Positions 27,028-36,133 of a stretch of 64,000 nucleotides of DNA are shown here, piece after piece; the stretch's first letter is position 1, and each line of letters opens with the position of its first letter. The translations under genes and the position numbers were made by a program. This stretch comes from an uncultured Chloroflexota bacterium. GTDB lineage: Bacteria > Chloroflexota > UBA11872 > UBA12225. The stretch lies in the NCBI GenBank assembly GCA_902805635.1, contig CADCTC010000001.1, positions 62,001-126,000 on the forward strand, written 5' to 3'. The notes beneath the pieces are model-generated. The model worked only from the letters and a program-made list of their open reading frames with translations. It did no database searches and was not told the DNA's origin.

Positions 27028-28314
27028 ATGACTACCACCATTCGCCGGGAGTGCCTGGCGGGATACGACGAGGGCCTGCTCAAGTCCCTGCTGGACGGCC
27101 AGCTGGCGCCGGCCTGGCAGGAGCAGCTGCGCTCCCATGCCGCCGGCTGCGTCGCGTGCGGCGTGCGCCTGGCGCAACTGCGCTCGGACGGCGCGCTGGT
27201 CCAGGGCCGTCTGCTGATGCTCGGCGGCGCGCCCAGCGCCGCCGCGGCGCTAGCGCACGACTACCCGGAGCTGCCGGCCCGGCCGGCGGTGGCCACGGTC
27301 CTGGCCCGCGCCAGGGCGGCCAGAGGAGCCGCGCCCCGGGCCGGTGGCTGGAGCGAGCGCATCTCCGCGCTGGCCGGCCGCTGGTCGCAGCCGGCATTTG
27401 GCTCGCTCCGTCCGCTACCGCTGGCCGGCGGCGCCGCGGCCGCCGCGTTGCTGCTCGGCGTCAGCTTCACCCAGCCCGCCGTGCAGTCGTTCGCGCAGGG
27501 CATCGTACAGTCGCTGCGCGTACAGCAGGTGCAGCCGGTGAAGGTGGACCTCTCCTTCCTGCGTGGGTTGCCCGTGCACGACCGTGACGACCTTTCTCGC
27601 CTTGGGACGTTCAGCGGCGCGACCGAGCCAAAGGTGCGCGCCACCAACCTCGCCGACGCCGCACGGACCACCGGCCTGCAGTTGCGCGCACCTACCGCGC
27701 TGCCGGCGCAGCTGGCGCAGAGCCGCATGATTTACGTTGGCGAGGCCGCCAACTTCAGCTTCACCTACGACGGCCAGAAGCTGGTCACAGCTGCGCAGGG
27801 CTACGGGATCAGCGACGCCGCGCTGCTCAACGAGCTCCGCGCGCTCAACGGGCAGACGGTGAAGGGCAGTGTGCCCGCCTCTTCCGCCTTCATCTATGGC
27901 ACCCCGCCGATGGGCGACGGCAGCGCCGGCGGCGCCGCGCGGCAGAGCGCGACCCAGCGGCCGTCTAGCCCCTACGTCGCCTTCCTCCAGCTCAAGAGCC
28001 CGACGCTGGACGTGCCGCCGACCATCAACGTGGACCGGCTGCGCGACGTGCTGCTCAAGTCAGGCGCCGTACCGCCTGCGCTCGCCAGCCAGCTGCTTGC
28101 CATCCAGGACTGGCGCACCACGCTGCCCATCCCCGTCACGCGCGGCACCTCCAGCCAGGTCCAGGTGGACGGCGTCTCCGCCACGCTCATCACCGGCGAG
28201 CTGCCGGTGCCGGCGCTGGTCTGGCAGAAGGACGGCACGCTCCACGCCCTGGTGGGCAGTCTCTCCGAAGCCGACCTGCTCGCCGCAGCTCGCTCGCTCC
28301 AGCCGGCGCGCTAA
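27028..28314 (+). CDS. Anti-sigma factor-like protein with HxxxCxxC zinc-finger
   Basis: LRSHAAGCVACGVRLAQL; single TM LPLAGGAAAAALLLGVSF; immediately downstream of the sigma factor. Confidence 0.75.
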   Translation: MTTTIRRECLAGYDEGLLKSLLDGQLAPAWQEQLRSHAAGCVACGVRLAQLRSDGALVQGRLLMLGGAPSAAAALAHDYPELPARPAVATVLARARAARGAAPRAGGWSERISALAGRWSQPAFGSLRPLPLAGGAAAAALLLGVSFTQPAVQSFAQGIVQSLRVQQVQPVKVDLSFLRGLPVHDRDDLSRLGTFSGATEPKVRATNLADAARTTGLQLRAPTALPAQLAQSRMIYVGEAANFSFTYDGQKLVTAAQGYGISDAALLNELRALNGQTVKGSVPASSAFIYGTPPMGDGSAGGAARQSATQRPSSPYVAFLQLKSPTLDVPPTINVDRLRDVLLKSGAVPPALASQLLAIQDWRTTLPIPVTRGTSSQVQVDGVSATLITGELPVPALVWQKDGTLHALVGSLSEADLLAAARSLQPAR

Positions 28315-28318
28315 CCCC

Positions 28319-29458
28319 GTGGCCGTTACACAGAGCGTGACCGCAGTATCGGAAGGGCACGGCGGGGGCAGCGTCGCCTCCATCCTGCCCACGCTGCGTC
28401 CCGTGGCCTCCGCCCTGGCCATCGAAACCACTAACCTGCGCAAGGAGTACGGCCGGCGCATCGCCGTCGCAGGACTCAGCCTGGCGGTGCCTGAGGGCGA
28501 GGTGTTCGGGTTCCTGGGTCCCAATGGCGCCGGCAAATCGACCACGGTTAAGATGCTGGTCGGCCTGGTGCATCCCAGCGGCGGGCAGGGACGGCTCTTT
28601 GGCCGGCCGCTGGGCGATGCCACGGCACGACGCTGGCTGGGCTTCCTGCCAGAGCAGTTCCGCTTTCACGAATGGCTGCGCGCCGAGGAGTTCCTGGAGC
28701 TCCACGCCTCACTCTATGGCGTGCCCAAGCGCGAGCGGGCGCGGCGCATCGCCGAGTCACTCAAGCTGGTTGGCCTGGAAGCGCGCGCACACGATTCTCT
28801 GGGCACCTTCTCCAAGGGCATGCTGCAGCGCATCGGCATCGGGCAGGCGCTGATCGCCGACCCCAAGCTAGTCATCCTGGACGAGCCCACGTCCGCGCTC
28901 GACCCGATTGGCCGGCGCGACGTGCGCGACCTGATTCGCACCCTGCGCGCCCGCGGCGTGGCCGTCTTCCTGAACTCACATCTGCTGTCGGAGGTGGAGA
29001 TGGTCTGCGACCGCGTCGCGATCATCGACAGAGGACGCGTGGTGCGCCAGGGACCAATGGCCGAGCTCATTTCGGGCACCCTGGAAGTGGAGGTCCGCGT
29101 GGAAGGTGCCACGCCTGCCCTGCTTGCCAACCTCGAAGCGCGCTGGCCCCGCCTTACCCACCCAGCCGAGGCGCTGCCTGGCGTGCCTGGCGGGTCAGCC
29201 GGCTCTAGCGACAGCACCGTAGCTACCGTTCGTGGTGAGCCTGTCGAACCACGCCCTTCGACAGGCTCAGGGCGAGCGGACGTGGTGAAAGCCGGTACCG
29301 GCGTGCAGAGGCTCCGCTACGCCGTCGAGGACGAGAGCGACACGGCGCGCATTGCCGACGCCATCATCCGGGGAGGCGCCCGCCTGCACGCGCTCGTGCC
29401 GCACCACACCACGCTGGAAGACCTCTTCGTGCAGTCGGTGGAGACGCGAGACGTATGA
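28319..29458 (+). CDS. ABC transporter ATP-binding protein (GTG start) carrying an in-frame palindromic repeat
   Basis: GFLGPNGAGKSTTVKMLVGL; GTFSKGMLQRIGIGQALIADPKLVILDEPTSALDPIGR. Confidence 0.93.
   Translation: MAVTQSVTAVSEGHGGGSVASILPTLRPVASALAIETTNLRKEYGRRIAVAGLSLAVPEGEVFGFLGPNGAGKSTTVKMLVGLVHPSGGQGRLFGRPLGDATARRWLGFLPEQFRFHEWLRAEEFLELHASLYGVPKRERARRIAESLKLVGLEARAHDSLGTFSKGMLQRIGIGQALIADPKLVILDEPTSALDPIGRRDVRDLIRTLRARGVAVFLNSHLLSEVEMVCDRVAIIDRGRVVRQGPMAELISGTLEVEVRVEGATPALLANLEARWPRLTHPAEALPGVPGGSAGSSDSTVATVRGEPVEPRPSTGSGRADVVKAGTGVQRLRYAVEDESDTARIADAIIRGGARLHALVPHHTTLEDLFVQSVETRDV
29226..29280. repeat. Dispersed palindromic repeat, short form, copy B (in frame in ABC ATPase)
   Basis: CCGTTCGTGGTGAGCCTGTCGAACCACGCCCTTCGACAGGCTCAGGGCGAGCGGA, encoding VRGEPVEPRPSTGSGRAD. 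Confidence 0.93.
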
Positions 29459-30330
29459 ACACCCTCCGTATCGCTCATCTGACCTTCCGCGAGGCGGTGC
29501 GCCGCAAGGCGCTGTATGGCGCCATCGCGCTGACCATCGCCTTCCTGGTGCTGTACGGCTGGGGCACCGGTGTCGCGGTGCGCGAGCTGAACGAGTCGCT
29601 GCCGCGTGGCCTGGCGCGGGCCAGCGCGCAGATCGGGCAGGACCTCAAGCTGCTGGCGATCGGCGAGCTGTTCCTGGCCGGCCTGTTTGCCGTCTCGAAC
29701 ATCGCCGGGCTGCTGGCCATCTTCATGGCCGCGGGCACGATTGCCCAGGAGGTGGACCAGGGGACGCTGCAGGCCATCCTGTCCAAGCCGATGGGGCGCT
29801 GGCAAGTAGTGGCCGGCAAGTGGCTCGGCGGCGCGGCCATGCTCGCCGTTTACGTCACCGTCACCAGCCTGGTCACCGCCGGCATCGTCTACTGGCGCGC
29901 CGGCTTCATCAGCGACCAGCTCCCACTCGGCATCCTGCTGTTGATCGCCAAGGCCACGCTGCTGTACTCCGTCACCCTCGTGGGTAGCGCGCTGATGCCG
30001 GCCATCGCCAGCGGCATAGTTATGTTCATCGTCTACGTCGTCACCAACGTCGCCGGGCTGGTCGAGCAGGTCGGCTGGGCCACCGAGATCGAGTCGATGA
30101 TCCGCATCGGCGTGTACGGCAGCCTGGTGCTGCCCGCGGACGCCTTCTGGAAGATGGCCGCCTACGCCGTCCAGCCGCCCAACCCGCTGCCCGCGCTGGG
30201 CATTAACCTCTCGCTTGGCCCCTTCGGCGTTACCCATCCGCCCAGTGCCTGGATGGCCGTCTACGGCGTCGCCTACATGTTCGCCGCGCTGGGCGCCGCC
30301 GTGTGGGTGTTCGGGAAAAGGGATCTCTAG
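29455..30330 (+). CDS. ABC transporter permease
   Basis: MNTLRIAHLTFREAVRRKALYGAIALTIAFLVLYGWG; ATGA overlap with ATPase; multiple TM segments; QGTLQAILSKPMGRWQVVAGKWLGG. Confidence 0.85.
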   Translation: MNTLRIAHLTFREAVRRKALYGAIALTIAFLVLYGWGTGVAVRELNESLPRGLARASAQIGQDLKLLAIGELFLAGLFAVSNIAGLLAIFMAAGTIAQEVDQGTLQAILSKPMGRWQVVAGKWLGGAAMLAVYVTVTSLVTAGIVYWRAGFISDQLPLGILLLIAKATLLYSVTLVGSALMPAIASGIVMFIVYVVTNVAGLVEQVGWATEIESMIRIGVYGSLVLPADAFWKMAAYAVQPPNPLPALGINLSLGPFGVTHPPSAWMAVYGVAYMFAALGAAVWVFGKRDL

Positions 30331-30337
30331 GGCGCCG

Positions 30338-31375
30338 CTACGGCACCACCGGCAATCCCATCAGGCCGGCCGTTTCCGGTTGGCCGGTCATGAGGTTGGC
30401 GTTCTGGATCGCCTGGCCGGCGGCGCCTTTGCCCAGGTTGTCCTCAGCTCCCAGCGCCACCACCAGGCCCGTCTCCGGGTTCACCACGTAGCACAGGTAC
30501 TCGAAGTTCGATCCCGTCGCCCACTTGGTGTGTGGCCCACCGCCGCCCGGCAAGTCGGTGGAGTGCGCCATCACCCGCACGAAGGGATGGCCTTCGTAGA
30601 AGGCGCGCGCGGCGTCCAGCACGGCTTCGGTGGTCAACTCTCCCGCCGAGCGCACCGGCCGCGCGTAGCACGTCGCCAGCAGCCCCCGCGTCATCGGAAT
30701 CAGGTGTGGCGTGAACGCCAGCGTGACTTTCTTGCGCGCCTCCGGACGGTCGCCTGTCAGGCGCGAGAGGGCTTCCTTGATCTCTGGTACGTGCGCGTGG
30801 CGCGTCAGCCCGTACGCCACCAGGTCCTCGTTGGTGTCGGCGTAGCCAAAGGCCGAGTTGCCACCACGTCCGGCCCCTGAGACGCCGCTCTTGGCGTCTA
30901 CCACGACGCCCTCGGTCTCTACCAGCCCATTGGCCACCAGCGGCGCCAGCGCCAGGATGGTGGCGCACGAGTAGCAGCCGGGGTTGGCAACGCGGTTGCT
31001 CGCGGCGATGCGCTCGCGCGCTCCCGGCAGCTCTGTCACGCCGTATTCCCAGCCTTCGACGAAGCGGTGGTCGCCGCCCACGTCCACGATCTTCACCCCG
31101 GCCCGCACCTTCGCCAGTGGCTCGCGCGACTGGCCGGTCGGCAGCGATGCGAACAGCAGGTCCACGCCGTCCAGCTGCTCTGGGTCGAACCGCTCGATCA
31201 ACAGCGGCCCCAACGGCAGCCCGTTCAGGCTAGGGAACCGCTGCGCGAGCGTCTGTCCCGCGGTGGAGTCTCCATATACCTTCGCCACCTCGAACGCCGG
31301 GTGCGCCGCGCACAGCCGCAGCAGCTCGCTCCCGCCGTACCCGTTCACGCCCATGATCCCGATGCGGACCACCAT
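30338..31375 (-). CDS. argC: N-acetyl-gamma-glutamyl-phosphate reductase
   Basis: VRIGIMGVNGYGGSELLRLCAAHP; VANPGCYSCATILALAPL; VDAKSGVSGAGRGG. Confidence 0.95.
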   Translation of the reverse strand: MVVRIGIMGVNGYGGSELLRLCAAHPAFEVAKVYGDSTAGQTLAQRFPSLNGLPLGPLLIERFDPEQLDGVDLLFASLPTGQSREPLAKVRAGVKIVDVGGDHRFVEGWEYGVTELPGARERIAASNRVANPGCYSCATILALAPLVANGLVETEGVVVDAKSGVSGAGRGGNSAFGYADTNEDLVAYGLTRHAHVPEIKEALSRLTGDRPEARKKVTLAFTPHLIPMTRGLLATCYARPVRSAGELTTEAVLDAARAFYEGHPFVRVMAHSTDLPGGGGPHTKWATGSNFEYLCYVVNPETGLVVALGAEDNLGKGAAGQAIQNANLMTGQPETAGLMGLPVVP

Positions 31376-31455
31376 CTGATTCTCTCCTGACCCTTGAAGA
31401 AGCACCGAGTATAGCCGTGACAGCCGATCCTTGATTCAGAGGTGGGTTCAATTCC

Positions 31456-31510
31456 CCGTTCGTGGTGAGCTTGTCGAACCATGCCCTTCGACAAGCTCAG
31501 GGCGAACGGA
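31456..31510. repeat. Dispersed palindromic repeat, short form, copy C
   Basis: CCGTTCGTGGTGAGCTTGTCGAACCATGCCCTTCGACAAGCTCAGGGCGAACGGA. Confidence 0.93.
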
Positions 31511-31596
31511 GACTCTGAAACGAACACTGATGTGCTCCGGGCCCGATCCATGCTTGCCGCGTGCTCGGTGCTAGCCGCGCCTGCTATTACCCAGTC

Positions 31597-33054
31597 ATGC
31601 GCGTACGTTTTTGGGGCACACGTGGCTCAGTGGCAAAGCCGGGGCCACAGACGGTGCGATACGGCGGCAACACCGCGTGCGTCGAGGTGCGTGCCGACGA
31701 CGGGACGCTGGTCGTACTCGACTGCGGCACCGGCGCCCACGCGCTTGGCCAGTCGCTCATGGCGTCCGGCCAGGGGCCGCTGCGCGGGCACCTGCTGATC
31801 ACGCACACCCACTGGGACCACATCCAGGGCTTCCCCTTTTTCGCGCCGCTCTTCGTCCCGGGGAACGAGTGGGACATCTATGCCCCCGGCGCCATCGGCC
31901 AGCGTCTGGAAGAGACGCTAGCCGGTCAGATGGAGTTCACCTACTTCCCGGTGACCCTGGCCGAGATGGGCGCCACCATTCGCTTCCATGACCTGACCGA
32001 AGGCGTGTTCCAGGCCGGAGGCATCCACGTCACGGGCCGCTACCTGAACCACCCCGCGGTGGTGATGGGGTTCCGGCTGGAAGCGGACGGCGCCACCGTG
32101 GTGTACGCCACCGACCACGAGCCTCATGCAGCCTCCTTTCCGGAGTTGGCTGAGAACGGCGAAGCCGGTGAGCACACTGCACGAGGCGCCCGCCACGCGA
32201 GCAACGGCAAGAGCGCGCAGGAGCAGCGCTTGCCCGTCCACCAGGAGGACCGCCGCCACGTGGAGTTCCTGCGCGGCGCCGACCTGGTGATCCACGACGC
32301 CCAGTACACGCTGGAGGAATACCCCAACAAGCGCGGCTGGGGGCATACTCCAATGGAGCTCGCCACCGACTTTGCCGCGCTGGCCGCCGCCGAGCGGCTG
32401 GCCCTGTTCCACCACGATCCTACCCGCACCGACGAAGCGCTCGACCCGCTGGTGGTGCGCTGCCGCCAGCGACCGCTGGCGCTGGAGACCGACATGTCGG
32501 TCTTTGCCGCCGCCGAATCGATGGAAATCGACCTCGGTCGCCGCCGCCGACGCCGGCCGATCCAGCCGCTGGCCGGCGCCGCCGAGCTGGAAGGTGGCGC
32601 CTTTCGCCCTGGCGAAGAGACCATCCTGGTCGCCGAGGACGACCCGGACATCCTTGCGCTGCTGGGCGACATCCTGGAGCCGGAAGGGTTCCGCGTTCTG
32701 CTCGCGTCTGACGGCGACGCCGCGCTTAACGTCGCGCGCGCCGTGCGCCCCTCCCTTGTGCTGATGGACTGGGCCATGCCCGGCCGCACCGGCTTGGACG
32801 TGCTCAAGGCGTTGCGCGCCTCGGAGGAGCCCGCGCTACGCGACATGCCCGTGGTGCTGCTCACCGCGCGCGACCGCGCCGAGGACACCGCCGCGGGCTT
32901 CGCCGCCGGCGCCACGGACTACCTGACCAAGCCCTTCTCCACCGCCAACGTCCGCGCGCGCGTGCGCGAGTGGGTGCTGCGTGCCCGCGCCGGCCGTGCC
33001 GCGGCGGACAGTGCTGCTGGGGGTGCTACGCGGGCTGGTACTCTCAAAACTTGA
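31597..33054 (+). CDS. MBL-fold metallo-hydrolase fused to C-terminal response-regulator receiver domain
   Basis: MRVRFWGTRGSVAKPGPQTVRYGGNTACVEV; THTHWDHIQGFPFF; C-terminal ILVAEDDPDILALLGDILEPEGFRVLLASDGDAALNVARAVRPSLVLMDWAMPGRTGLDVLKALR...LLTARDRAEDTAAGFAAGATDYLTKPF. Confidence 0.9.
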   Translation: MRVRFWGTRGSVAKPGPQTVRYGGNTACVEVRADDGTLVVLDCGTGAHALGQSLMASGQGPLRGHLLITHTHWDHIQGFPFFAPLFVPGNEWDIYAPGAIGQRLEETLAGQMEFTYFPVTLAEMGATIRFHDLTEGVFQAGGIHVTGRYLNHPAVVMGFRLEADGATVVYATDHEPHAASFPELAENGEAGEHTARGARHASNGKSAQEQRLPVHQEDRRHVEFLRGADLVIHDAQYTLEEYPNKRGWGHTPMELATDFAALAAAERLALFHHDPTRTDEALDPLVVRCRQRPLALETDMSVFAAAESMEIDLGRRRRRRPIQPLAGAAELEGGAFRPGEETILVAEDDPDILALLGDILEPEGFRVLLASDGDAALNVARAVRPSLVLMDWAMPGRTGLDVLKALRASEEPALRDMPVVLLTARDRAEDTAAGFAAGATDYLTKPFSTANVRARVREWVLRARAGRAAADSAAGGATRAGTLKT

Positions 33055-33073
33055 GCGATCTCCGGAACACCCC

Positions 33074-34105
33074 ATGAAAGCGCTGCGCAAAGTCGCCGTC
33101 GGACAAGACCTCCAGCTGGTGGAAGTGCCGGCGCCACGTCCTGGTCCAGGCGAGGTGCTGCTGCGCGTGCACGCCACAGGGATCTGCGGCACTGACCTGC
33201 ACATCCAGGACGACGAGTACACGGTTGCCCCGCCGGTGACTATCGGCCACGAAACCGCTGGTGTGGTGGTGGCCTTGGGCGCCGGCGTCACCGGCCACGC
33301 CGTGGGCGAGCGCGCCACCGCGAAGACCACCATCAGCACGTGTGGGCGGTGCCGCCACTGTCGCGAGGGCTGGACCAACCTCTGTGCCGAGCGCCGCTTC
33401 TTGGGTGGCCACGTGGACGGCGGCTTCGCCTCCTATCTCACCCTCCCTGCGGACAACATCCTGCCTCTGCCCGACAACGTGTCCTTCGAGGCGGCCGCGC
33501 TCACCGAGCCGTTGGCCTGCTGCGTCCACGCCGTCTACGAGGTGGCCCGGCCCAACCCCGGCGACCTGGTGGTCGTCTCCGGTCCCGGTCCCATCGGGCT
33601 GTTGTGCGCCCAGGCCGCCCGTGCGGCCGGCGCCGACGTGATCGTGCTCGGCACCAGCCGCGATGCCGGCCGCTTCGCCATCGCTCGCACGCTCGACTTC
33701 GAGCACCTGGTGGACGTGCAGGAAGAGGACCCGCTCGAGGCGGTGCAGCGCCTGGGCGGCGAGCGCGAGGTTGAGCTCGCCATTGAGTGTGCCGGAGCCG
33801 GCCCCTCACTCGACCAGTGTTTCAAGCTAGTGCGTCGCGCCGGGACGATCCTCCAGGTGGGCGTCTACGGCAAGCCTGTGACCGCGAACATCGACCTCAT
33901 GTGGATCAAGGAGCAGCGCCTGGTGGGCTCGTTCTCCAGCACCCCCACCTCCTGGCAGCTCTCGGTGGACCTGATGGCGAGCGGCCAGGTGCGTACCGAG
34001 CCGCTCGCGACCAGCACGCGCCCGTTGTCGGAGTGGCGCGAAGCCTTCGTCGCCGCGCGTCAGAAAGCAGAGGGCAAGATTCTGCTGATTCCCGACGAGG
34101 AGTAG
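33074..34105 (+). CDS. Zinc-dependent alcohol/polyol dehydrogenase (MDR family)
   Basis: GICGTDLHIQDDEYTVAPPVTIGHETAGVVVALGAGV; CGRCRHCREGWTNLC. Confidence 0.9.
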   Translation: MKALRKVAVGQDLQLVEVPAPRPGPGEVLLRVHATGICGTDLHIQDDEYTVAPPVTIGHETAGVVVALGAGVTGHAVGERATAKTTISTCGRCRHCREGWTNLCAERRFLGGHVDGGFASYLTLPADNILPLPDNVSFEAAALTEPLACCVHAVYEVARPNPGDLVVVSGPGPIGLLCAQAARAAGADVIVLGTSRDAGRFAIARTLDFEHLVDVQEEDPLEAVQRLGGEREVELAIECAGAGPSLDQCFKLVRRAGTILQVGVYGKPVTANIDLMWIKEQRLVGSFSSTPTSWQLSVDLMASGQVRTEPLATSTRPLSEWREAFVAARQKAEGKILLIPDEE

Positions 34106-34120
34106 CGCCTAGCTGCTTCC

Positions 34121-34504
34121 CTACGGCTGCTTGCCGTGCCAGTCCATGGTGCCTGTCTCCGGGAAGTGCCGCTCCACGTACGGCGACGGGTACATGTAGA
34201 GGATCGCCATTGTGCTGTCGCTCTCATTCATGAAGTGGTGCGGCACACCGGCGGGGACGTAGGTGGTGTCATACGCGTGCAGCGTGACGCGCGTCCCGTC
34301 GATGATGGCGATGGCTTCGCCTTCGATGATGGTGACCTGCTCCTCCACGTTGTGGTAGTGCAGCGGGATCTTGGCCCCCGGCTCGAAGCGCGTCACGCCG
34401 CTCGAGATGTTCTGAGCCCCCGTCTCGTGCGTGACCAGGCGCTGGCCGCGCGTCAGCGGCGCGCGTGCCGGTCCCTCCCAGTTGTTGAACCGAATGATCG
34501 GCAT
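34121..34504 (-). CDS. Cupin-domain protein
   Basis: TRFEPGAKIPLHYHNVEEQVTIIEGEAIAIIDGTRVTLHAYDTTYVPAGVPHHFMNES. Confidence 0.85.
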   Translation of the reverse strand: MPIIRFNNWEGPARAPLTRGQRLVTHETGAQNISSGVTRFEPGAKIPLHYHNVEEQVTIIEGEAIAIIDGTRVTLHAYDTTYVPAGVPHHFMNESDSTMAILYMYPSPYVERHFPETGTMDWHGKQP

Positions 34505-34554
34505 CCCCGTTCCATCCTCTCTGCTCGTCTGAGCCGGGGTGTACTCTACCGCTT

Positions 34555-35247
34555 CTACCGCTGGCGCCACCGGGTAAGCCACTGGTAGCGATGCAGCTGG
34601 TTGGTGAGCCAGCTCATGTCCTGGCGGTCCAGATCGTCGAAGCGCACGCTCACGACCCAACGCGGCCGGCGGTGGCTGCCGGTCTGGCGGCTGCCAACCA
34701 CTGTGCCCATGGCCACCAGCCCGAACGGCTCCAGCGGCACCGGGCAGTCCAGCCGCACCGTGCTGCCCAGCGGGATCTCTGCGTCCGCGAAGAGCGACGC
34801 GCCGCCCGAACTCACGTCGCGCACGATGGCCCCGGCATCGTGCCATTGGACCGTGCCGCCACGGCCGGCGCGCGTGAACGCCAGGTGGCGAGCCGGCAGC
34901 CACAGCGGCTGGCGGAAGTGGCGTCGTGCCTCGCTAGAGGTGCCCACGCCGGGGTCGGCGCCAACTTCTTCGATACGGATGACCAGCTGCGGGACGCCGG
35001 ATGTACGCCGGCCGGTCAGCGTCCCGACCAGGAATAGCGAGCCACCCGGCACCGGCAGCTCCAGCTCCACCAGGTCGCCGTCGCGCCGCGGCGCCTCGAG
35101 CTCGCCCGCGCCCGGCGCTGCAATCGCCAGCCAGTCCGCATCGAAGTTCTCGATGCGCGTGGCGACGCCGTCCTCCTCTTCCTCCGCAAACAGGAAGATC
35201 CGCGCTCCGGGCCGCACGCCCGGTAGGTTCCGCACACCGGCCGCCAT
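34555..35247 (-). CDS. PilZ-domain (YcgR-like) putative c-di-GMP binding protein
   Basis: N-terminal flagellar-brake-like domain; RRHFRQPLWLPARHLAF and DVSSGGASLFADAEIPLGSTVRLDCPVPLEPFGLVAMGTVV. Confidence 0.7.
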   Translation of the reverse strand: MAAGVRNLPGVRPGARIFLFAEEEEDGVATRIENFDADWLAIAAPGAGELEAPRRDGDLVELELPVPGGSLFLVGTLTGRRTSGVPQLVIRIEEVGADPGVGTSSEARRHFRQPLWLPARHLAFTRAGRGGTVQWHDAGAIVRDVSSGGASLFADAEIPLGSTVRLDCPVPLEPFGLVAMGTVVGSRQTGSHRRPRWVVSVRFDDLDRQDMSWLTNQLHRYQWLTRWRQR

Positions 35248-35254
35248 CTTCCGC

Positions 35255-36076
35255 TCAGTCCCGCTCCGCCATGGCCGCGATGTGTCCCGGCTCCACCGGC
35301 AGCGTGAACCCGGCTGGGTCGTAGCTCCGCGGTGCGGCGCGGCGCCACTCGGCGCAGAGGGCGGCGAGCGTCTCGCTCACCGCCAGCGCCGGCAGAGTCG
35401 TGTGCAGCGAGAACGTGGTGGCGGTCAGCTTGCCGTCGAGCCGTCGCAGGACCGGCCCGAGCGCGTCCCCTTTGCCGTCCACCAGGTGCTCCAGCGCGGC
35501 GAGCAGGTCCGGCCAGTGGGAGCCGCGCCAGCGCTGTTCATTCACGGGGGGCAGCGCCGCCGCCCGGCGCGCGGCGGCCATCACCGCCAGCGTCGCGGCG
35601 CGAATGTCTGTGGTGAGCCACGCCGCGAATGTCACGAGCACAGCGTGGGCGGCCATGGCCGGCTCGGTGGCGCGGTTGAAGCGTGAGCCGCGCTGGCGGT
35701 GCGACGGCGGGGGAGCGGGATACGTGCGCACCACTTCGCCCACGCGCTCCAGCAGCGCGGCGCGCCCGGAGAGCGCCGCCGCGCCCAGCGCCGGCTCCGC
35801 GTAGTAGGCGTACGTGCCGGTGGTGCTGCCCTGTGCCAGCGCCAGGTCGAGCAGGTCGTCCGCCGCACGCGCGTACCAGGTTTGCGCCACGTCCGCATTG
35901 CCGAGCAGCCAGGCGCTGCGCGCGGCCCGCAGCCACAGCAACGAGTCGAGTGCCGCGTCGTCGTCGGGATGGCGGCGCTCCCACCGCGCGGCGGCCTGTT
36001 CTGTGACCTCACGCGCGTGTCGGGCCAGGTCAGGGTGTACGCGAGTGTCCACAGCGGGATATGTCAGGATGGCCAC
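35255..36076 (-). CDS. Hypothetical protein
   Basis: 273 aa ORF with protein-like composition, same strand as neighbours. Confidence 0.6.
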   Translation of the reverse strand: MAILTYPAVDTRVHPDLARHAREVTEQAAARWERRHPDDDAALDSLLWLRAARSAWLLGNADVAQTWYARAADDLLDLALAQGSTTGTYAYYAEPALGAAALSGRAALLERVGEVVRTYPAPPPSHRQRGSRFNRATEPAMAAHAVLVTFAAWLTTDIRAATLAVMAAARRAAALPPVNEQRWRGSHWPDLLAALEHLVDGKGDALGPVLRRLDGKLTATTFSLHTTLPALAVSETLAALCAEWRRAAPRSYDPAGFTLPVEPGHIAAMAERD

Positions 36077-36133
36077 ACCGGATCGTGAGCGAGTCCCGTG
36101 CCAGGCGGCGGTGCGCCGCGGCGGCCGGCCCCG

